Below are positions 59,260 to 64,000 of a DNA stretch of 64,000 nucleotides, in pieces. This DNA is from Eurosta solidaginis (taxonomy: Eukaryota > Arthropoda > Insecta > Diptera > Tephritidae). The stretch's first letter is position 1, and every line of letters begins with the position of its first letter. The position numbers and the translations under genes are program-made. The DNA is taken from the NCBI RefSeq assembly GCF_040869045.1, contig NC_090319.1, positions 304,842,998-304,906,997 on the forward strand. Reading direction: 5' to 3'. The notes under the pieces are model-generated. The model was not told the DNA's origin and ran no database searches. It worked only from the letters and a program-made list of their open reading frames with translations.

Positions 59260-59960
59260 TAAAAATTTGAAAAAAATTTTAAATGGGCGTGGCACCGCCC
59301 ACTTGTGATAAAATCAATTTTGCAAATATTATTAATCATAAATCAAAAATCGTTAAACCTATCGTAACAAAATTCGGCAGAGAGGTTGCCTTTACTACAA
59401 GGAATGCTCTGAAGAAAGCTTAACGAAATTGGCTAAGGACCACGCCCACTTTTATATAAAAGATCTTTAAAAGGTCGTGGATGAATAAAATAAGGTATAT
59501 CTTTGCAAAAAATAGCTTTATGTCAATGGTATTTCATTTCCCAAGTGGATTTATAACAATAAATAGGAAAAACTTCAAATTTTAAAAAATGGGCGTGCCA
59601 CCGCCCCTTTATGACTAAGCAATTTTCTATGTTTCGGGAGCCATAACTCGAAGAAAAATTAACGGATCGTAATAAAATTGGGTACACAAATTTTCCCTAT
59701 AACAGGAAATATTTCTAGCAAAAACGGACGAGATCGGTTAAAGACCGTGCCCACTTTTATATAAAAGATTTTTAAAAGGGTCGTAGACGAAAATAATAAG
59801 CTATGTCTTAGCGAAAAAGAGCTTTGTAGCAATCGAATTTTACTTTCTAAATTGAATTATAACAATAAATTGGAAAACAAGAATTTCGAATTTCGGCCAG
59901 TTTTTATACCAAGATAATTTAATGCAGTCATTCAAATAAATACAAATACGCCACGAAAAT
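59260..59960. repeat. Two ~300 bp imperfect direct repeats with gggcgtgg(c) motifs
   Basis: gggcgtg(g)c(a/c)accgcc recurs at about 59284 and 59591, and cccacttttatataaaagat at about 59446 and 59750, each followed by a similar ggtcgt...gaaaataa stretch. The motif style resembles the Helentron-like element body that begins directly afterwards, but the sequences differ. Confidence 0.6.
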
Positions 59961-60079
59961 GTACAAAAGCTATTTTTAACAAGTAAGGAAGGCTAAGTTC
60001 GGGTGTAACCGAACATTACATACTCAGTTGAGAGCTGTGGAGACAAAGTAAGGGAAAATCACCATGTTGTAAAAAGAAC

Positions 60080-60840
60080 CTAGGGTAACCCTGGAATGTG
60101 TTTGTATGACATGTGTATCAAATGGAAGGTATTAAAGAGTATTTTAAGAGGAAGTGGGCCATAGTTCTATAGATGGACGCCATTTAGGGATATCGCCATA
60201 AAGGTGGACCAGGCCTGACTCTAGAATTTGTTTGTACGATATGGGTATTAAATGAAATGTGTTAATGATAATTTTAAAAGGGAGTGGGCCTTAGTTCTAT
60301 AGGTGGACGCCTTTTCGAGATATCGCCATAATGGTGGACCAGGGGTGACTTTTGTACGATATGGGTATCAAATGAAAGGTATTAATGAGTATTTTAAAAG
60401 GGCGTGGGCCTAAGTTCTATAGATGGACGCCTTTTCGAGATATCGCCATAAAGATGGACCAGGGGTGACTCTAGAATTTTTTTGTACGATATGAGTATCA
60501 AATGAAAGGTGTTAATGAGTATTTTAAGAGGGCGTGGGCCTTAGTTCTATATGTGGACGCCTTTTCGAGATATCGCCATAAAGGTTGACGAGGGGTGACT
60601 CTAAAAATTTGTTTGCACTATATGGGTATCAAATGAAAGGTGTTAATGAGTATTTTAAAAAGGAGTGGGCCTTAGTTCTATATGTGGACGCCTTTTCGAG
60701 ATATCGCCATAAACGTGGACCAGGGGTGACTCTAGAATGTGTTTGTACGATATGGGTATCAAATTAAAGGTATTAACGAGGGTTTTAAAAGGGAGTGACC
60801 CTTAGTTGTATATGTGAAGGCGTTTTCGAGATATCGACCA
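60080..60840 (+). repeat. Tandem array of the 129 bp unit, about six copies
   Basis: ggtggacgccttttcgagat and gtacgatatgggtatcaaat recur every 115-130 bp. Units are of the 'cataaaggtggacc' type throughout, unlike the mixed array at 890-3480. Confidence 0.85.
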
Positions 60841-61962
60841 AAATGTGGAAAGGGTGATCCAGAACATCATCTGTCGGGTACCGCTAAATTATTTATATAT
60901 GTAATACCACGAACAGTATTCCTTCCAAGATTCCAAGGGCTTTTGATTTCGCCCTGCAAAACTTTTTCATTTTCTTCTACTTAATATGGTAGGTGTCACA
61001 CCCATTTTACCAAGTTTTTTTCTAAAGTTATATTTTGCGTCAATATACCAATACAATTACCATGTTTCATCCCTTTTTTCGTATTTGGTATATAATTATG
61101 GCATTTTTTTCATTTTTCGTAATTTTCGATATCGAAAAAGTGGGCGTGGTCATAGTCGGATTTCGGCCATTTTTTACACCAATACAAAGTGAGTTCAGAT
61201 AAGTACGTGAACTGAGTTTAGTAAAGATATATCGATTTTTGCTCAAGTTATCGTATTAAAGGCCGAGCGGAAGGACAGACGGCCGACTGTGTATAAAAAC
61301 TGGGCGTGGCTTCAACCGATTTCGCCCTTTTTCACAGAAAACAGTTATCTTCGTAGAATGTAAGCCTCTACCAAATTTCACAAGGATTGGTAAATTTTTG
61401 TTCGACTTATGGCATTAAAAGTATCCTAGACAAATTAAATGAAAAAGGGCGGAGCCACGCCCATTTTGAAATTTTCTTTTATTTTTGTATTTTGTTGCAA
61501 CATATCATTACTGGAGTTGAATGTTGACATAATTTACTTATATACTGTAAAGATATTAACTTTTCTTTTAAAATTTGAATTAAAAACAAATTTTTTTTTT
61601 TAAAGGGCGTGATCGTTCTCCGATTTTGCTAATTTTTATTAAGCAGACATATAGTAATAAGAGTAACGTTCCTGCCAAATTTCATCATGATATCTTCAAC
61701 GACTGCCAAATTACAGCTTGCAAAACTTCTAAATCGCCTTCTTTTAAAAGTGGGCGGTGCCACGCCCATTGTCCAAAATTTTACTAGTTTTCTATTCTGC
61801 GTCATAAGTTCAACTCACCTACCAAGTTACATCGCTTAATCCGTATTTGGTAATGAATTATCGCACTTTTTCGATTTTTCGAAATTTTCGATATCGAAAA
61901 AGTGGGCGTGGTTATTGTCCGGTATCGTTCATTTTAAATAGCGATCTGAGATGAGTGCCCAG

Positions 61963-63916
61963 TAGAGATATACGCCGCCGATAAACGCCGCCGCCGCCGC
62001 CGCCGCCGCCGAGTTGGGACGTTTTTCGCACGCCGCCGCCGAATGTCAAAAATATCGGCGCGGCGGCGGCGGCGTCCGGTGCATTACTATATTTTCCACT
62101 CGTTTAAGACAGTTTAGGCCATTTATTGTTCATGGCGAAAATTTGTCGGATATGGTCAAAGATGGTATCAGGGGATGCGCATCACTGCCAGTTATAAGAA
62201 ACTAATTGCGAAATTTAACTCTTTCTAACTGCTCAAAAGTTATTTAAAAAAAAACAGGCGCTTTCGATGTCAGCTTAACACCGCCTTTGCATCACCCAAT
62301 TTACCAAGTTATTAAAACAAAACACCAAAAGAAAAGTTATATAATAAATTTATGTATATGCTCAGTTTGCATATTTTTTTTTTCAAAAAATTAATAAGGA
62401 ATAATGAATTCAAATAAAATGACGTAAGGCGAACATGTGTTCAAATTGTTCTCAGGTTGTTAAAAAAAAGCAAATTACCCAAAAAAGGTGCCGATTTTTT
62501 AAAGAATTTTATCTTGCGATTGGCTGAAAGAATAAGCTAAATCATTGAGGCAAAATCCCTATCCAAAACTAGTCCCTTTGAGTGAATCACATTGATTATA
62601 GCCTATCACCCAAGTTTAAATATGACCTACACGTTACGGCTCCTTTTACAAATGTGAAGACGTAGGCACATACATATATTTACCAGGTGAGGCTTTGTTC
62701 TTCGCAAGAACACTCAAAGGGGTGAAACAAAAGCTTTCCAAAGACAGTCGAACTAATGACCGTGTGTGCTACTACCCTAACGTAGTGGACAGTCGAACTA
62801 GTTATACATAATGAGCTTTTATATCATACGGCCGGAAAACAGCAGTTAACATCTTTCAACTTAAAATCGGTCGACTTTCATTCTTAAATATCGTTTTTAT
62901 TTAACGAAGGCTATCGAAATTAATGTTGTGAACACAAACGTCTGCTAACTTTCGTCTACATTTTAAAAATTTTATCCAGGGTCTTTGTAAAATTTTAATT
63001 ATAGAGATGCGCCGAGGATTATATGATTTTCACCCATGAGTTACGCAATGACATCCACTTAGGCTGCTTATAATTTCGAGGGCGGCATCCATGGCCGAAT
63101 AGTCACTCCCTAACGTTTCAAGGTGTTTCTCTGTTATAGCTAGGCAGCATAGCGGGACAAAAACATCCGTTATAAAGTCTTCAGAACTACACCTAGAGCT
63201 TCTAGGAAAGTGACGTCGACGAAGGCATGAGTTCGAAGTCGCAGTCCTATAGCTTCTGTGCTGGCATATGGTATGAGGGCAGGAGGCGTGGTAGCGACTG
63301 GTGGTCGGGATTGCTACTGTTCGCACATCGGGAATTGTAGCTCTTAAAAACAGCCGAAAAAACTGGAGGCGCCATGCGCCACGAGAGTTCTGAGTATTAA
63401 TAGACCATTAATAGCAACCGTAAGTCGCTATTGTGCGTGACCGCCAAGGAGCCACAAATGATTTAAAGAAATTGTGTTTGCGACGATTATTAGGAGTTGA
63501 CGCCAGATGAAAACTACGCTTTGCACCAGATATACAGACAAAAGTGTGACCATTTTATGTATCTCCATTTCTCTCCAGCAGACGCAGCAGTACCAATTCC
63601 AAAGACCGGGATTAGGTTCGAAGCCTCTCTGGAGTAAGTGAACGACGGACAATCCCTCCGCAAAGAGCTACTCCTGAACATTTTTGAACGATCTGCGAGA
63701 TTTTGGGGCAAAAACCTAGGATCTTTCCGAAATGGCCAAAACGTCAATTTCCTTAAATACATACAAACAAAACCTTTCCTAAGTATTTTTTTAAATAGAA
63801 AAATCAAGAAAAGTAAAAACACCGGCGTACATCGGCGCGCCGGTCACGCCGCCGCCGCCGGAACATAATAGAGCGTACGCCGCCGCCGCCGATAGGTTGA
63901 TCGGCGTAAACCTCTA
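61963..63916. mobile_element. CGCC-rich hAT-type element, copy 2 (1954 bp, 8 bp TSD)
   Basis: It starts tagagatatacgccgccgat and ends atcggcgtaaacctcta. It is flanked by gtgcccag at 61955-61962 and 63917-63924; the empty site is visible at about 4573-4595 in the other Helentron-like copy. The interior aligns with 44598-46609, including a plus-strand stretch (about 63580-63790) reading [17 protein letters not shown] and [19 protein letters not shown]. The CGCC runs at the ends differ in length from copy 1. No recognisable transposase. Confidence 0.88.
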
Positions 63917-64000
63917 GTGCCCAGGAACCTACATACCAAATTTCATCAAGATACCTCAAAATTTACTCAAGTTATCGTGTTAACGGACAGACGGACGGAA

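Larger units (their letters stand above)
59979..64000 (+). mobile_element. Helentron/DINE-1-like element, plus strand, running off the window
   Basis: It starts acaagtaaggaaggctaagt, has catactcagttgagagc, about six units of the 129 bp repeat (60080-60840) and the same body as 814-4810. It is interrupted at 61963-63916 by a CGCC-rich hAT-type element, then continues with ggaacctacataccaaattt. The window ends inside its GGAC microsatellite region. Confidence 0.8.

Overview
This is a 64 kb piece of nuclear DNA from an insect. It probably comes from a higher dipteran, most likely a tephritid-type fruit fly. That placement rests on the AT-rich introns, the style of the dispersed repeats (tRNA-derived SINEs, jockey-like LINEs with CAA tails, Helentron/DINE-1-like elements ending in a GGAC microsatellite) and a host gene that reads like a fly TULP4 orthologue. 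The species cannot be fixed from the sequence alone.

Only one host gene is visible. It is the plus-strand orthologue of tubby-like protein 4 (TULP4; I believe the Drosophila name is Tusp). Ten coding exons, at 12421-12585, 15386-15845, 15933-16441, 26177-26405, 29076-29341, 35985-37436, 38599-39351, 40547-40882, 56403-56597 and 57604-57720, join in one open frame of 4482 nt (1493 residues plus stop). The order is WD40 region, SOCS box, first part of the tubby domain, about 800 residues of low-complexity linker, then the last two tubby segments. The N-terminal coding exon is not in the window and should lie upstream of base 1 or in unrecognised sequence 5' of 12421.

Most of the remaining sequence is transposable elements, many nested, several with exact boundaries given by target-site duplications (TSDs). 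Region 1-12.4 kb: three copies of a CCCTACAAG-ended element, one split by a 4 kb Helentron/DINE-1-like element carrying about 20 copies of a 129 bp repeat; a Harbinger-like remnant; a foldback element; and a solo LTR with ATAC duplication. Intron 12.6-15.4 kb: LINE fragments. Intron 16.4-26.2 kb: a decayed DNA transposon of uncertain superfamily with 160 bp inverted ends and a transposase-like pseudogene, itself hit by a LINE (10 bp TSD), a palindromic hAT-type MITE (8 bp TSD) and a SINE (13 bp TSD). Intron 29.3-36.0 kb: a 118 bp tandem array, a 2 kb inverted-repeat element with 7 bp TSD holding a SINE and a LINE scrap, another SINE, and foldbacks. Intron 40.9-56.4 kb: a jockey-like LINE interrupted by a SINE, then a tandem Ty3/Gypsy arrangement LTR-internal-LTR-internal-LTR whose first LTR is interrupted by a 2 kb hAT-type element rich in CGCC repeats. 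After the gene: more foldbacks and a second Helentron-like copy carrying a sister copy of that CGCC-rich element.

The host gene is apparently intact despite this load, since all junctions keep frame. All transposon coding regions seen are broken. The nesting gives a relative insertion order. The best candidates for something undescribed are the 160 bp inverted-repeat transposon with its uncharacterised protein family, and the paired CGCC-rich hAT-type elements that carry conserved internal reading segments I do not recognise.
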